DNA of 64,000 nucleotides from MWDV01 sp002070715 (GTDB lineage: Bacteria; Verrucomicrobiota; Verrucomicrobiia; Limisphaerales; MWDV01). The stretch is taken from assembly GCA_035411585.1 (NCBI GenBank), contig DAONTI010000004.1, forward strand, positions 1 through 64,000, written 5' to 3'. The notes under the pieces were generated by a model. It ran no database searches. It was not told where the DNA came from and saw nothing but the letters and a program-made list of their open reading frames with translations. The translations under genes and the position numbers were made by a program. Positions 34,267 to 42,435 of the stretch are shown piece after piece. The first letter of the stretch is position 1. Each line of letters starts with the position of its first letter.

Positions 34267-37047
34267 ATGGCCCCGGAAGGAAAAGCGCGAGCGACAATTG
34301 ACGGCCTGCTATGCCAGTGCGGCTGGGTGCTGCAGGATTACAAGCAGATCAATCTGAGCGCGGGTCGGGGTATTGCCATCCGCGAAGTCCCGCTCCAATC
34401 GGGGACGTGCGATTATCTCCTGCTCGTAGATCGCCAAGCCATCGGCGTTATCGAAGCCAAGAAGAAAGGCACGCTGCTGTCCGGGGTGGCGGAACAATCG
34501 AGCCATTACGCCGTGAATCTACCCGATTTTCTCAGGCCGGCAGGACCGCTCCCCTTCCTGTACGAATCCACCGGAGTTGAGACCTACTTCCGCGATGAAC
34601 GCGATCCTGAGCCTCGTTCCCGGCGGGTATTCGCTTTCCACCGTCCCGAAAGTCTGGCCGCAATGTTGCAGGATTCACGCACTCTCCGCGCCAAACTCGC
34701 CGTCATGCCGGAGCGGCACCCACTCGACACGACCGGTATGCGGGCCTGTCAGATCGAAGCCATCACGAATTTGGAGAAATCGTTCGCCCAAGGCGACCCG
34801 CGCGCGCTGATCCAAATGGCCACCGGCGCCGGCAAGACTTACACGGCTTGCGCGTTCACGTACCGGCTGATCAAGCATGCGGGCGCAAAGCGCGTTCTGT
34901 TTCTCGTGGACCGCGCCAACCTTGGCCGGCAGGCGCTCGCCGAGTTTCAGCAATTCGTCACGCCGGATACCGGGCGCAAGTTCACCGAGTTGTATAACGT
35001 CCAGCACCTCACTTCCAACCAGTTGGATTCCGTGGCCCGCGTGACGATTTGCACCATCCAGCGTCTTTATTCGATCCTGCGCGGCGAGGAACTGGACGAG
35101 GATATTGACGAGAAATCCGGCTTTGAACTTTCCGCCGCCGATGACCGGCCCCGCGAAGTGAAATACAACGCACGGATTCCCATCGAAGCGTTCGACTTCA
35201 TCATCACCGATGAATGTCACCGCTCGATCTACAATCTCTGGCGGCAGGTGCTCGAATACTTCGACAGCTTCCTCATCGGCCTCACCGCCACGCCCTCCAA
35301 GCAGACCATCGGCTTCTTTAACCAGAATCTCGTGATGGAATACAATCACGAGCGCGCCGTGGCCGATGGTGTCAACGTCGGCTACGAAGTTTATCGCATC
35401 CGCACCGAGACCACCGAACGCGGCGGCAAGGTGGAAAAAGGATTCTACGTGGACAAACGCTCGAAGGAAACGCGGGCGATTCGCTGGCAGCGCCTCGACG
35501 AAGACCTTGAATATCAAGCCGGGGATCTCGACCGCTCCGTTGTCGTCCCCTCGCAAATCCGCACCGTCCTTCAAGCCTACAAGGACGCCCTGTTCACTGA
35601 ACTATTTCCGGGAAGAACGCTCGTGCCGAAGACCCTCATCTTCTGCAAGGACGATTCCCATGCCGAGGACGTCGTGCATCTCGTGCGCATAGTGTTCGGC
35701 AAAGGCAACGATTTCGCCAAGAAGATCACCTACAAGACCTACAACCCCGAGACCAAACGCTACGAGAAATCCGAGACGCTCATCCAGGAGTTCCGCACCT
35801 CGCCCCAACTCCGTATCGCCGTGACTGTGGACATGATCGCCACCGGCACCGATATCAAACCCCTCGAATGTCTGCTCTTCCTCCGCGACATCCGCAGTCG
35901 GACCTATTTCGAGCAAATGAAAGGCCGGGGTACGCGCATTCTCACCCCCACCGACCTCCAAGCCGTCAGCGGCGCGGATGCGCGGGCCAAGACCCATTTC
36001 TACATCATTGACGCCGTCGGCGTGTGCGAGAGCGACAAGACCGATTCCCGGCCCCTGGAACGCCAGCGCACCGTCCCCTTTGACAAACTTCTGCTCGGGG
36101 CTGCCCTCGGCAAACGCGACGAAGACACACTGACCACGCGGGCCGGCCGCCTCGCGCGACTGCAGCGCGAACTCCCGCCGTCGGAAACCCAAAGGCTCAC
36201 CGAGCTGGCTGGTGGCCAATCGCTCAGCGATTTATCCGCGGCGTTGCTGCGCGCCGTTGATCCCGACGCCATCGCGGTTCAGGCAACCGGTAAACCCGGT
36301 ACTGCACCGAACGAAGTCGCACCGGCCGCGCTGGAACAAGCCCGGCAACAACTCGTCACCGCTGCCTGTGCTCCGTTCGATCTCCCCGCGTTGCGTGATG
36401 CGTTGACCAAAGCCAAACAGGAGACCGAACAAACCATTGACCGCGTCACCGTTGATAAAATCGTCTCCCAAGGCTTTGACCCGGCCGCCAAGGAGAAAGC
36501 GCAGAACCTCCTCCAATCTTTCCGGACGTACATCGAGCAACATCAAGCCGAGATCACCGTGCTCCAGATTCTCTACAGCCGCCCCTACACACAGCGTCTC
36601 ACGGAACCGATGCTCAAGGAACTGGAGGAAAAGCTCCGCGAACAGCACGCCGCCTGGACCGAGGACAATCTGTGGAGCGCCTTCGCTGCGACCCACCCCG
36701 GCAAGGTCCAGGGCCGTTCGCAAGCCGGGCGCTTCGCCGATTTGGTGTCGCTCGTCCGGTTTGCGCTGGAGCAACAGCCCGTGCTCGAACCTTTCGCCGC
36801 ATCCGTCACCACCCGCTTCAACGAATGGCTCATGGACAAGGCCCAGGCGGGCGTGACGTTCACCCCAGACCAGCTCGCCTGGCTCAATCTCATCCGCGAC
36901 CACATCGCCACCAGCCTGAGCATTGAGTCGCAGGATTTCGATTATGCGCCGTTCAACCAGCGCGGCGGCCTTGGCAAAGCGTATCAACTATTCGGCGAGC
37001 AACTGCTACCGCTGCTTGATGAACTCAACGAGGTGCTCGTAGGGTGA
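34267..37047 (+). CDS. hsdR: Type I restriction enzyme R subunit HsdR
   Basis: A 926-residue motor and nuclease subunit that translocates and cuts DNA lacking the host methylation. Near residue 63 is the PD-(D/E)xK nuclease end (TCDYLLLVDRQ...VIEAKKKG). The SF2 helicase has Walker A MATGAGKTYT (about 185), the box DECHRSIYNLW with LIGLTATP (about 315), ATGTDIKPLECL (about 526) and QMKGRGTRIL (about 553). The C-terminal part, about 270 residues, is helical and interacts with the methylase. The upstream in-frame residues are low-complexity, so MAPEGKARA is taken as start. A partial copy of its 3' end lies 360 bases downstream. Confidence 0.93.
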   Translation: MAPEGKARATIDGLLCQCGWVLQDYKQINLSAGRGIAIREVPLQSGTCDYLLLVDRQAIGVIEAKKKGTLLSGVAEQSSHYAVNLPDFLRPAGPLPFLYESTGVETYFRDERDPEPRSRRVFAFHRPESLAAMLQDSRTLRAKLAVMPERHPLDTTGMRACQIEAITNLEKSFAQGDPRALIQMATGAGKTYTACAFTYRLIKHAGAKRVLFLVDRANLGRQALAEFQQFVTPDTGRKFTELYNVQHLTSNQLDSVARVTICTIQRLYSILRGEELDEDIDEKSGFELSAADDRPREVKYNARIPIEAFDFIITDECHRSIYNLWRQVLEYFDSFLIGLTATPSKQTIGFFNQNLVMEYNHERAVADGVNVGYEVYRIRTETTERGGKVEKGFYVDKRSKETRAIRWQRLDEDLEYQAGDLDRSVVVPSQIRTVLQAYKDALFTELFPGRTLVPKTLIFCKDDSHAEDVVHLVRIVFGKGNDFAKKITYKTYNPETKRYEKSETLIQEFRTSPQLRIAVTVDMIATGTDIKPLECLLFLRDIRSRTYFEQMKGRGTRILTPTDLQAVSGADARAKTHFYIIDAVGVCESDKTDSRPLERQRTVPFDKLLLGAALGKRDEDTLTTRAGRLARLQRELPPSETQRLTELAGGQSLSDLSAALLRAVDPDAIAVQATGKPGTAPNEVAPAALEQARQQLVTAACAPFDLPALRDALTKAKQETEQTIDRVTVDKIVSQGFDPAAKEKAQNLLQSFRTYIEQHQAEITVLQILYSRPYTQRLTEPMLKELEEKLREQHAAWTEDNLWSAFAATHPGKVQGRSQAGRFADLVSLVRFALEQQPVLEPFAASVTTRFNEWLMDKAQAGVTFTPDQLAWLNLIRDHIATSLSIESQDFDYAPFNQRGGLGKAYQLFGEQLLPLLDELNEVLVG

Positions 37048-37098
37048 CAAGGATGAAGTAAGAATGCAGAAGAAAGAAAATGATTTGCGCGACTCGCC

Positions 37099-37299
37099 AT
37101 GAGCTCTGATCTCCAGAAAATTCTTGAAAGCAAACGCACCTTCCGCCGCGAATTGGCGGCGCGGCCCATCGCGGAAAAGCTGCGGATGCTGGATGCTTTG
37201 CGCGAACGTGAATTGGCCATTCGCGGGCGAAACGGTAACTTGACCACCCCGCCGGCGCTTCATGAAGCCTCACCACCGTATCGTGCCCAAACCAAATGA
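37099..37299 (+). CDS. Small protein between hsdR and RAYT
   Basis: A 66-residue, highly charged helical protein: SDLQKILESKRTFRRELAA, then KLRMLDALRERELAIRGR, with an unstructured tail. The heptad-like pattern suggests a small coiled coil. Similar short proteins with PIAEKLRxLDxLRER occur near restriction and toxin-type genes in this phylum, from memory, so it is probably real; its role is unknown. It lies between the two copies of the hsdR 3' end. Confidence 0.55.
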   Translation: MSSDLQKILESKRTFRRELAARPIAEKLRMLDALRERELAIRGRNGNLTTPPALHEASPPYRAQTK

Positions 37300-37319
37300 G
37301 TGCGAAGGCAATAAGTGGA

Positions 37320-37404
37320 AGCGGCGGCCTTGGCAAAGCGTATCAACTGTTCGGCGAGCAACTGCCCAGGCTGCTCGATGACTCAACACGGTGCTGGCGG
37401 CATG
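37320..37404 (+). pseudogene. Duplicated 3' end of hsdR (remnant)
   Basis: Aligns with the last 85 bases of hsdR (about 36962-37047), sharing GGCGGCCTTGGCAAAGCGTA, TTCGGCGAGCAACTGC and ACTCAAC..GGTGCT. It carries substitutions and a one-base deletion, so it is out of frame. Its TGA lies at the ATGA that begins the RAYT frame, mirroring an hsdR stop coupled to RAYT. Confidence 0.8.
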
Positions 37405-38469
37405 AACGATCAGGCACAAACTCGCGATGATGTAGGCCGCGTGTCCCCACGCGGCGCGAAGGCAAAGCAGGCTGCGAACGCCGGGTCAGGAGACCCGGCC
37501 TACAAAACGCACCGTTCGTCCCCTGTAAGCCGCGTGCCCTCACGCGGCGCGAAATCAAAGGACTCCTCGAAAGCCGAATCGGGCGATCCGGCCGACAACG
37601 CACCACTTCCACGTCGTCTCCGCCGTCTGGATCGCGTGTGGCCTGATCGGGAAGGCAACATTTCTTATCTGCTGACCATCTGTGTGAAAGGCCGTATCCG
37701 CGTTCTCGACAATGAACCCACGTTCGAACGCTTGGTTTCGTTTCTTACCAACAGCCCGGTGCGTTACCATTGGTTTGGCCGCCGGTTTGTCATCATGCCT
37801 GATCACATTCATTTGATTGCGCACATGGGGCATGAATCCGTCCGACTCGGGCAATGGATAAAAGCGTTGAAGGCTGTGGTCGGCGGGATGGAATACCGCA
37901 CATCACCCGGCGCGGCGTTAGAGGATGCAGCCGGTAACGATTCCTCCGCTGTCGGCTGTGTGTCCTCACACGGCGAACCAGTGTCGCACCCAAACGCCGG
38001 GTCGGGTGACCCGGCCTACAAAACGCACCATCTGCCCTCTGTAGGCCGTGTGCCCTCACACGGCGCGAAGGCAAAAGACGCGGCGAATACCGGGTCAGGA
38101 GACCCGGGCTACAACGATCCGCCCGCTGTCGGCCACATGCCCTCGCGCGGCGATCACGAATTCACCCGCACCAAAAGCGCATGGCGGTGGCAGGAAGGTT
38201 TTCACGATCACAAATTTCGGTCGCCCGAAAGCGAAGCACGTAAATGGGAATACGTGTGTTTGAACCCGGTGCGCGCCGGTTTGGTGAAACGCCCCGAGGA
38301 GTGGCCATACGCCGGCGAGATTTTTTACGGGGAAGCGGGGGCACCAAGATTGGTTCGCAGCACGCCGCCGTTGTTGGAAACGGGGATGTTGATTGAAGAA
38401 GACGAGGACAAAACGACACCGTGGGAGGGGGCAAGTACACCGATTGCGGGCAACCGACCGCCAATATGA
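37402..38469 (+). CDS. REP-associated tyrosine transposase (RAYT) with palindrome insertions
   Basis: A 355-residue single-strand DNA transposase of the IS200-like HUH class (Y1_Tnp, TnpA-REP). The HUH motif is MPDHIHLIAHM (about residue 135), and the catalytic Tyr is expected in WEYVCLNPVRAGLV (about 284). Residues about 11-65 and about 183-250 are encoded by copies of a two-part palindromic repeat and separate the HUH motif from the Tyr, so the protein may not fold normally or may tolerate the loop. The start ATG overlaps a remnant hsdR stop. The TGA overlaps the hsdS start (ATGA). Activity is uncertain. Confidence 0.75.
   Translation: MNDQAQTRDDVGRVSPRGAKAKQAANAGSGDPAYKTHRSSPVSRVPSRGAKSKDSSKAESGDPADNAPLPRRLRRLDRVWPDREGNISYLLTICVKGRIRVLDNEPTFERLVSFLTNSPVRYHWFGRRFVIMPDHIHLIAHMGHESVRLGQWIKALKAVVGGMEYRTSPGAALEDAAGNDSSAVGCVSSHGEPVSHPNAGSGDPAYKTHHLPSVGRVPSHGAKAKDAANTGSGDPGYNDPPAVGHMPSRGDHEFTRTKSAWRWQEGFHDHKFRSPESEARKWEYVCLNPVRAGLVKRPEEWPYAGEIFYGEAGAPRLVRSTPPLLETGMLIEEDEDKTTPWEGASTPIAGNRPPI
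37432..37596. repeat. Coding palindromic element, copies 1-2 (in RAYT 5' part)
   Basis: Half A (GTAGGCCGCGTG...CACGCGGCG, a 25-mer hairpin) at 37432-37456 and 37525-37549. Half B (AACGCCGGGTC-agga-GACCCGGCCTAC) at 37476-37503 and a degenerate one at 37571-37596. All read in one frame as VGRVSPRGA and NAGSGDPAY types. Confidence 0.85.
37951..38152. repeat. Coding palindromic element cluster inside RAYT
   Basis: Five hairpins between the HUH and Tyr regions: A 37951-37975, B 37993-38019, A 38041-38065, B 38086-38112, A 38128-38152. Compensatory changes are visible (GCCGTGTG/CACACGGC instead of GCCGCGTG/CACGCGGC), which keep the stem. All stay in the coding frame. Confidence 0.85.
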
Positions 38470-40139
38470 GCACACCATCACAACGTGTAGGCCGTCCGTC
38501 CTCTGTAGGCCGCGCGCCCTCACGCGGCGCAACCACAACGGGGCCGAAGAAATCGGGCTCATCTCCGAACGCCGGGTCAGGAGACCCGGCCTACAAAACG
38601 CACCGCCCGCCCCCTGTAGGCCGCGTGTCCCCACGCGGCGCAAGCCCTGAAAGGGCGAAAGAAGGGTGGCGAACCGTTGCACTCGGCGAAATTGTGGAAA
38701 TCAATCCGCGTCCTGGCGGCGATGAGTTCAACGACGATTTGTTGGCGTCGTTCATTCCGATGAAGTGTGTCGAGGAAGAGAGCGGACGATTCCAACCATT
38801 CGGGGACAAAAAAGTCGCGAAGGTTCGCAAAGGCTACACACCATTCCGCGACGGCGATGTCATCTTTGCCAAGGTCACGCCGTGCATGGAAAACGGAAAA
38901 GCTGCCGTTTTGAAAGGCCTGACCAACGGCATTGGCTTTGGCTCGACCGAGTTTTTCGTGCTTCGACCAAAGGCCGGTTTGGACGCGCACTACCTTTTTC
39001 ATTTTATCCTCCGGAGCAATTTCCGGCGCGAGGCTGCACGTAACATGACGGGTGCTGTTGGCTTGCGACGAGTTCCAAAGGCGTGGTTTGAACAACAAAC
39101 GATTCCACTTCCTGAACCAAAAGAACAACGGCGGATCGTTGCGGAGATTGAGAAGCAATTCACGCGGCTGGAGGCGGGGGTGGCGGCATTGCAGCGGGTG
39201 CAGGCCAACCTCAAACGTTACCGCGCCGCCGTCCTCAAAGCCGCCTGCGAAGGTAAACTCGTCCCCACCGAGGCAGAACTGGCTGCAAAGAACGCAAAGA
39301 AAAATTCCGATCCAGGCTCTGCGTCCTCTGTCGCTAAACATCCGGGCTACGAAACGGGCACGGAACTTCTGGCGCGCATCCTTGCCGAGTGCCGGAAGAA
39401 CTGGGAACAAACGCCGGCTGGGGGCAGCCGGCCTACAACGAGACGTGCCGATGCTGTAGGCCGCGTGCCCTCACGCGGCGTTCGTGGCCGCGGCAAATAC
39501 AAAGAACCCGCCGCCCCCGACACCGCCAACCTCCCGCCCCTCCCCGAAGGCTGGACGTGGGCGACAATGCCGCAGCTTGGTGAATTGAATCGTGGTAAAT
39601 CAAAACACCGCCCTCGCGACGAGGCTCGACTTTACGGTGGGCCTTACCCGTTCATTCAAACAGGAGATATCCGTAAGTCCCGTGGCACAATTCGCGAGCA
39701 CCATCAGACATACAGTGAATTCGGATTGGCGCAGAGTCGCCTCTGGCCAGCAGGAACTCTTTGCATCACGATTGCGGCGAACATCGCTGAGACTGGAATT
39801 CTCACCTACCCATCATGCTTCCCCGACAGCGTAGTTGGTTTCGTTCAAGACGGGCCGCTTGCCATCACGCGTTACGTGGAGTTTTTCATCCGAATAGCAA
39901 AAGAAAAACTCACGCAATTCGCGCCAGCAACCGCACAAAAGAACATCAACTTGGATGTGTTGCAAAAAGTTGCAATCCCGCTTCCTCCGCTGGCAGAGCA
40001 GGAGCGGATAGTGACGGAAGTGGAGCGGCGGTTAAGCGTGGTGGAGGAGCTGGATTCGGTGGTGACGGCCAACTTGCAACGCGCATCCCGTCTGCGGCAA
40101 TCCATTCTGCAAAAGGCATTCTCAGGCGAGCTGGTATGA
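38466..40139 (+). CDS. hsdS: Type I restriction-modification specificity subunit HsdS
   Basis: A 557-residue DNA-recognition subunit that sets the target sequence for methylation and cutting. The first ~58 residues are encoded by palindromic repeats. TRD1 starts near residue 67 (WRTVALGEIVEINP) and ends with conserved region KEQRRIVAEIEKQFTRLEAGV (about 219). A repeat-encoded linker lies at about 316-338. TRD2 starts at LPEGWTWATMPQLGEL (about 360) and ends with LAEQERIVTEVERRL...LQKAFSGELV. The chain stops right after GELV, where homologues usually continue with a PQ-type tail. The start overlaps the RAYT stop (ATGA). Confidence 0.9.
   Translation: MSTPSQRVGRPSSVGRAPSRGATTTGPKKSGSSPNAGSGDPAYKTHRPPPVGRVSPRGASPERAKEGWRTVALGEIVEINPRPGGDEFNDDLLASFIPMKCVEEESGRFQPFGDKKVAKVRKGYTPFRDGDVIFAKVTPCMENGKAAVLKGLTNGIGFGSTEFFVLRPKAGLDAHYLFHFILRSNFRREAARNMTGAVGLRRVPKAWFEQQTIPLPEPKEQRRIVAEIEKQFTRLEAGVAALQRVQANLKRYRAAVLKAACEGKLVPTEAELAAKNAKKNSDPGSASSVAKHPGYETGTELLARILAECRKNWEQTPAGGSRPTTRRADAVGRVPSRGVRGRGKYKEPAAPDTANLPPLPEGWTWATMPQLGELNRGKSKHRPRDEARLYGGPYPFIQTGDIRKSRGTIREHHQTYSEFGLAQSRLWPAGTLCITIAANIAETGILTYPSCFPDSVVGFVQDGPLAITRYVEFFIRIAKEKLTQFAPATAQKNINLDVLQKVAIPLPPLAEQERIVTEVERRLSVVEELDSVVTANLQRASRLRQSILQKAFSGELV
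38505..38640. repeat. Coding palindromic elements at the hsdS 5' end
   Basis: A 38505-38529, B 38568-38594, A 38616-38640. Translated as VGRAPSRGA, NAGSGDPAYK and VGRVSPRGA just before TRD1. Confidence 0.85.
39411..39480. repeat. Coding palindromic element in the hsdS inter-TRD linker
   Basis: B variant ACGCCGGCTG-gggg-CAGCCGGCCTAC (39411-39436) and A (39456-39480), placed in the linker between CR1 and TRD2. The frame is kept. Confidence 0.85.
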
Positions 40140-40342
40140 TTATCGGTCGTGTCAACGCCGGGTCAGGGGACCCGGCCTACAATGGCAAACGCGGTGCTGG
40201 TGTAGGCCGCGTGCCCTCACGCGGCGTCGGACGGTTGCGCGTGGTGGAGGAGTTGGAAGCGGTGGTGTCGGCCAACCTGCAACGCGCATTCCGCCTGCGA
40301 CAATCCATTTTGCAGAAGGCATTCTCAGGCGAGCTGGTATGA
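40136..40342 (+). CDS. Mini-ORF: palindrome peptide plus HsdS C-terminal helix (unit 2)
   Basis: A 68-residue frame that starts in the hsdS stop (ATGA). It reads MIIGRVNAGSGDPAY, VGRVPSRGVG, then a copy of the hsdS C-terminal helix (VVEELEAVVSANLQRAF) ending GELV. If translated by re-initiation it would make a free HsdS-tail helix. Whether it is a gene or a duplication by-product is open. Confidence 0.45.
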   Translation: MIIGRVNAGSGDPAYNGKRGAGVGRVPSRGVGRLRVVEELEAVVSANLQRAFRLRQSILQKAFSGELV

Positions 40343-40545
40343 TTATCGGTCGTATCAACGCCGGGTCAGGGGACCCGGCCTACAAGGGCAATCGCGCCGG
40401 TGCTGTAGGCCGCGTGTCCTCACGCGGCGTCGGACGGTTGAGCGCGGTGGAGGAGTTGGAGAAAGTGGTGTCGGCCAACCTGCAACGCGCATCCCACCTG
40501 CTGCAAGCCATTCTCCAGAAGGCTTTCACGGGCGAATTGGTATGA
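40339..40545 (+). CDS. Mini-ORF: palindrome peptide plus HsdS C-terminal helix (unit 3)
   Basis: Second 68-residue unit with the same plan (MIIGRINAGSGDPAY, VGRVSSRGVG, VEELEKVVSANLQRAS, AFTGELV), starting in the ATGA of unit 2. It is more diverged from hsdS than unit 2, so it is likely the older copy or under weaker constraint. Confidence 0.45.
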   Translation: MIIGRINAGSGDPAYKGNRAGAVGRVSSRGVGRLSAVEELEKVVSANLQRASHLLQAILQKAFTGELV

Positions 40546-40649
40546 AACCGGTTTTCAGCCTATTTCTTTTTGCCTTTTTCCTTCCGATTTCAAGCGCCCG
40601 ACAGCCCCCCTTTGCAGCGGCCGTTTTTGGGAAAGTCGTTAATTTATGA
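40542..40649 (+). CDS. Possible 35-residue peptide after the hsdS array
   Basis: A third ATGA overlap opens a short frame starting MKPVFSLFLFAFFLPISSA, which looks like a signal peptide or single hydrophobic helix, then a short tail. It may be chance; listed because the overlap pattern is repeated. Confidence 0.2.
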   Translation: MKPVFSLFLFAFFLPISSARQPPFAAAVFGKVVNL

Positions 40650-40720
40650 GGATCTGATAGAAAAGAATCGGCAGGCAGGGCATGGTTCTGGTAGAAAATG
40701 AACTGAGGTGCATCGGCAAT

Positions 40721-41677
40721 ATGAGCAAACACGAATGCGACGTTCAATACGAGTTGCGGCTAAAAGGACTGTCCACGCCTGCTGGAACCATTTCCGCACG
40801 GGTGCTCATGGACGTGCTTCGACGCATGATCGAATGTACGGAACGTGGACTACGCCTGGCCGTGGAAGGCATGAGCGTCAAGCGCGGCAGGTTGCCCAAA
40901 TGGCTGGGAGAGTCGCTAAATCTGAGGGTGACGGGTCTGGGTCGCGGCTCAACAGTTCTGAAGATTGAAGCCCCGCTGCTCGGCGAGACTGTCGGCGACC
41001 GGATCTCACAACAGGAAATATGGTACACGCCGCCATCGCCGAACGATACGGCGTTGACGTTGCTTTCGCGCTCCGTACACGATACGACAGCGGAGAACCT
41101 TGAAAGTGAATACTACGACGGCGGCGTTCTGAGTGGATTGCTGGCACTGAAACCCATCTTGAAGACGGAAGCCACTTCCATCGAACTGAGTGCAAAAGCT
41201 CGCCGCAATGAGAATTTCATGCTGGATCTGGCCGGGATGGAAAAGGTGGAGCGGTTGAAAAAACGTACGCCAGAACCGCGCGCCTTCATTGTCTCCGGCC
41301 ATCTAAATTCAATCGAACATCACAGAAAGCGGTTTCAACTCGTGTTGAGCGATGGCCAAGTCATGCCTGGGAGAGTGGACGCCGAGTTCATGGATGCGGA
41401 AGCGATGCGGCAGTTTTGGGGTCGAAAAGTCACGATCAAGGGCACGGCCTATTTCCGTCCGTCCGGCAAAATTCAGCTTTTGGAATCTCACCTGATCAAG
41501 TTTATGGAAAGCGGTGACGAGATCTTCGAGGCGATGCCGCAGGAGCAGACGGAAGCAGAGTTTGTGCGCACAGTCGCGCAAACGTCCGAACGCCGGGGGT
41601 GGTTGAAGAATATCTGGGGGAAATGGCCCGGGGATGAATCAGTGGAGGACTTGTTGGCGGCACTGCACCAGACCTAA
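40721..41677 (+). CDS. Unknown protein paired with a PIN-domain gene
   Basis: A 318-residue soluble protein with no recognised domain. The N-terminal ~100 residues look alpha/beta (LRLKGLSTPAGTISARVLMDVLRRMIE). A C-terminal part near FVRTVAQTSERRGWLKNIWGKWPGDE is charged. A GAGGTG ribosome binding site precedes the ATG at 40721; the ATG at 40682 is an alternative. It ends 8 bases before a (broken) PIN RNase-type gene, the arrangement of a toxin partner, so an antitoxin-like or regulatory role is inferred only from position. Confidence 0.55.
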   Translation: MSKHECDVQYELRLKGLSTPAGTISARVLMDVLRRMIECTERGLRLAVEGMSVKRGRLPKWLGESLNLRVTGLGRGSTVLKIEAPLLGETVGDRISQQEIWYTPPSPNDTALTLLSRSVHDTTAENLESEYYDGGVLSGLLALKPILKTEATSIELSAKARRNENFMLDLAGMEKVERLKKRTPEPRAFIVSGHLNSIEHHRKRFQLVLSDGQVMPGRVDAEFMDAEAMRQFWGRKVTIKGTAYFRPSGKIQLLESHLIKFMESGDEIFEAMPQEQTEAEFVRTVAQTSERRGWLKNIWGKWPGDESVEDLLAALHQT

Positions 41678-41685
41678 CCCTCATC

Positions 41686-42168
41686 ATGGCGACGTACTAT
41701 CTCCTCGATACCGGAATGCTTGTCGGCTACGTCCGCGGTGCCGGGTTCGCCGAGTACGCCGAGAAGAAATACGCCCCATCCCAGCCGCCCAATATTCCGA
41801 TCGTGTCCGTCGTCAGCATAGGCGAAATTTACTCGTTGGCGATTCAGTTCAACTAGAGTGAGTCGAAGCGGCAGGAACTGGACGCCCTGTTACGTCGGAT
41901 ACCGGCAGTGGCCATCAACCATGAGAGGATAATCCACCGGTATGCGGAGATTGACGCTTACAGCCAAGGCAAACTACCCGGCAAGCCACTGCCGCCGGGC
42001 TTGTCATCTCGGAATACCGGCAAGAATGATCTCTGGATTGCGGCGACTGGTTCGGTGCGCAACGCCACGCTCCTGACGACAGATCACGATTTCGACCACC
42101 TCAACGGCGTGTTCCTGAATGTCGTGTATATCGACCAAAAGCATACCGCCAAAGATGCAACTCCATAG
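41686..42168 (+). pseudogene. PIN-domain (VapC-like) RNase gene with an in-frame amber stop
   Basis: The frame reads YYLLDTGMLVGYVRG, VSVVSIGEIYSLAIQFN, then TAG at 41854-41856, and continues in the same frame as SESKRQELDALLRR ... NDLWIAATGSVRNATLLTTDHDF. All four acidic PIN positions (LLDTG, GEIYSL, NDLWIA, TTDHDF) remain. A Trp codon (TGG) would fit the stop position, so a single G-to-A change probably inactivated a toxin of about 160 residues. Confidence 0.75.
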
Positions 42169-42278
42169 TACCATTCCTGCCAGAGGCCGCAGTGTATTTC
42201 CTGCGACAAAGTTTGCTCCCTCTGCGGACCACTGCACTCGGAATCTAGTTGAGAGCGGGACTAAGCGGTGATCGCACT

Positions 42279-42350
42279 TTGAGCAACGCCCCACAACTTG
42301 CAGCAGCTCTGGAACTGCGGCGACGGCTTCTTGTCCGGCGATGAGATGTA
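42279..42350 (+). pseudogene. Remnant of an hsdM 5' end
   Basis: About 70 bases aligning with the first bases of hsdM (43064 onward): GAGCAACGCCCCACAACTTG against GAGTAACGCTCCACAACTTG, then AGCTCTGGAACT and TTGTCC-GGCGATGAG, with small deletions and an early stop. It lies in the otherwise empty stretch 42169-42435, upstream of the toxin-antitoxin pair. Confidence 0.75.
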
Positions 42351-42435
42351 GCAATTGCCGGGACCATTATTCCTGAAAATGGCAGAGGAACCGCCACCAC
42401 TTGACATAGTTGACCGTAAAACATAGTATGACGTC

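Larger units (their letters stand above)
40029..40545 (+). repeat. Tandem triplication of the hsdS 3' end, 203-bp period
   Basis: Three copies of the segment encoding ...VVxANLQRA..LRQSILQKAFSGELV-stop end at 40139, 40342 and 40545. Between them lie one B and one A palindrome (40154-40226 and 40357-40429). Copy 2 to copy 3 spacing is exactly 203 bases. Because 203 is not a multiple of three, each new unit is read in a new frame from an ATGA at the previous stop. Confidence 0.9.

Noticed and set aside
37432..40429. CRISPR array
   Set aside because: The repeats are bipartite palindromes of variable spacing lying inside coding frames, with no regular unique spacers and no cas genes.
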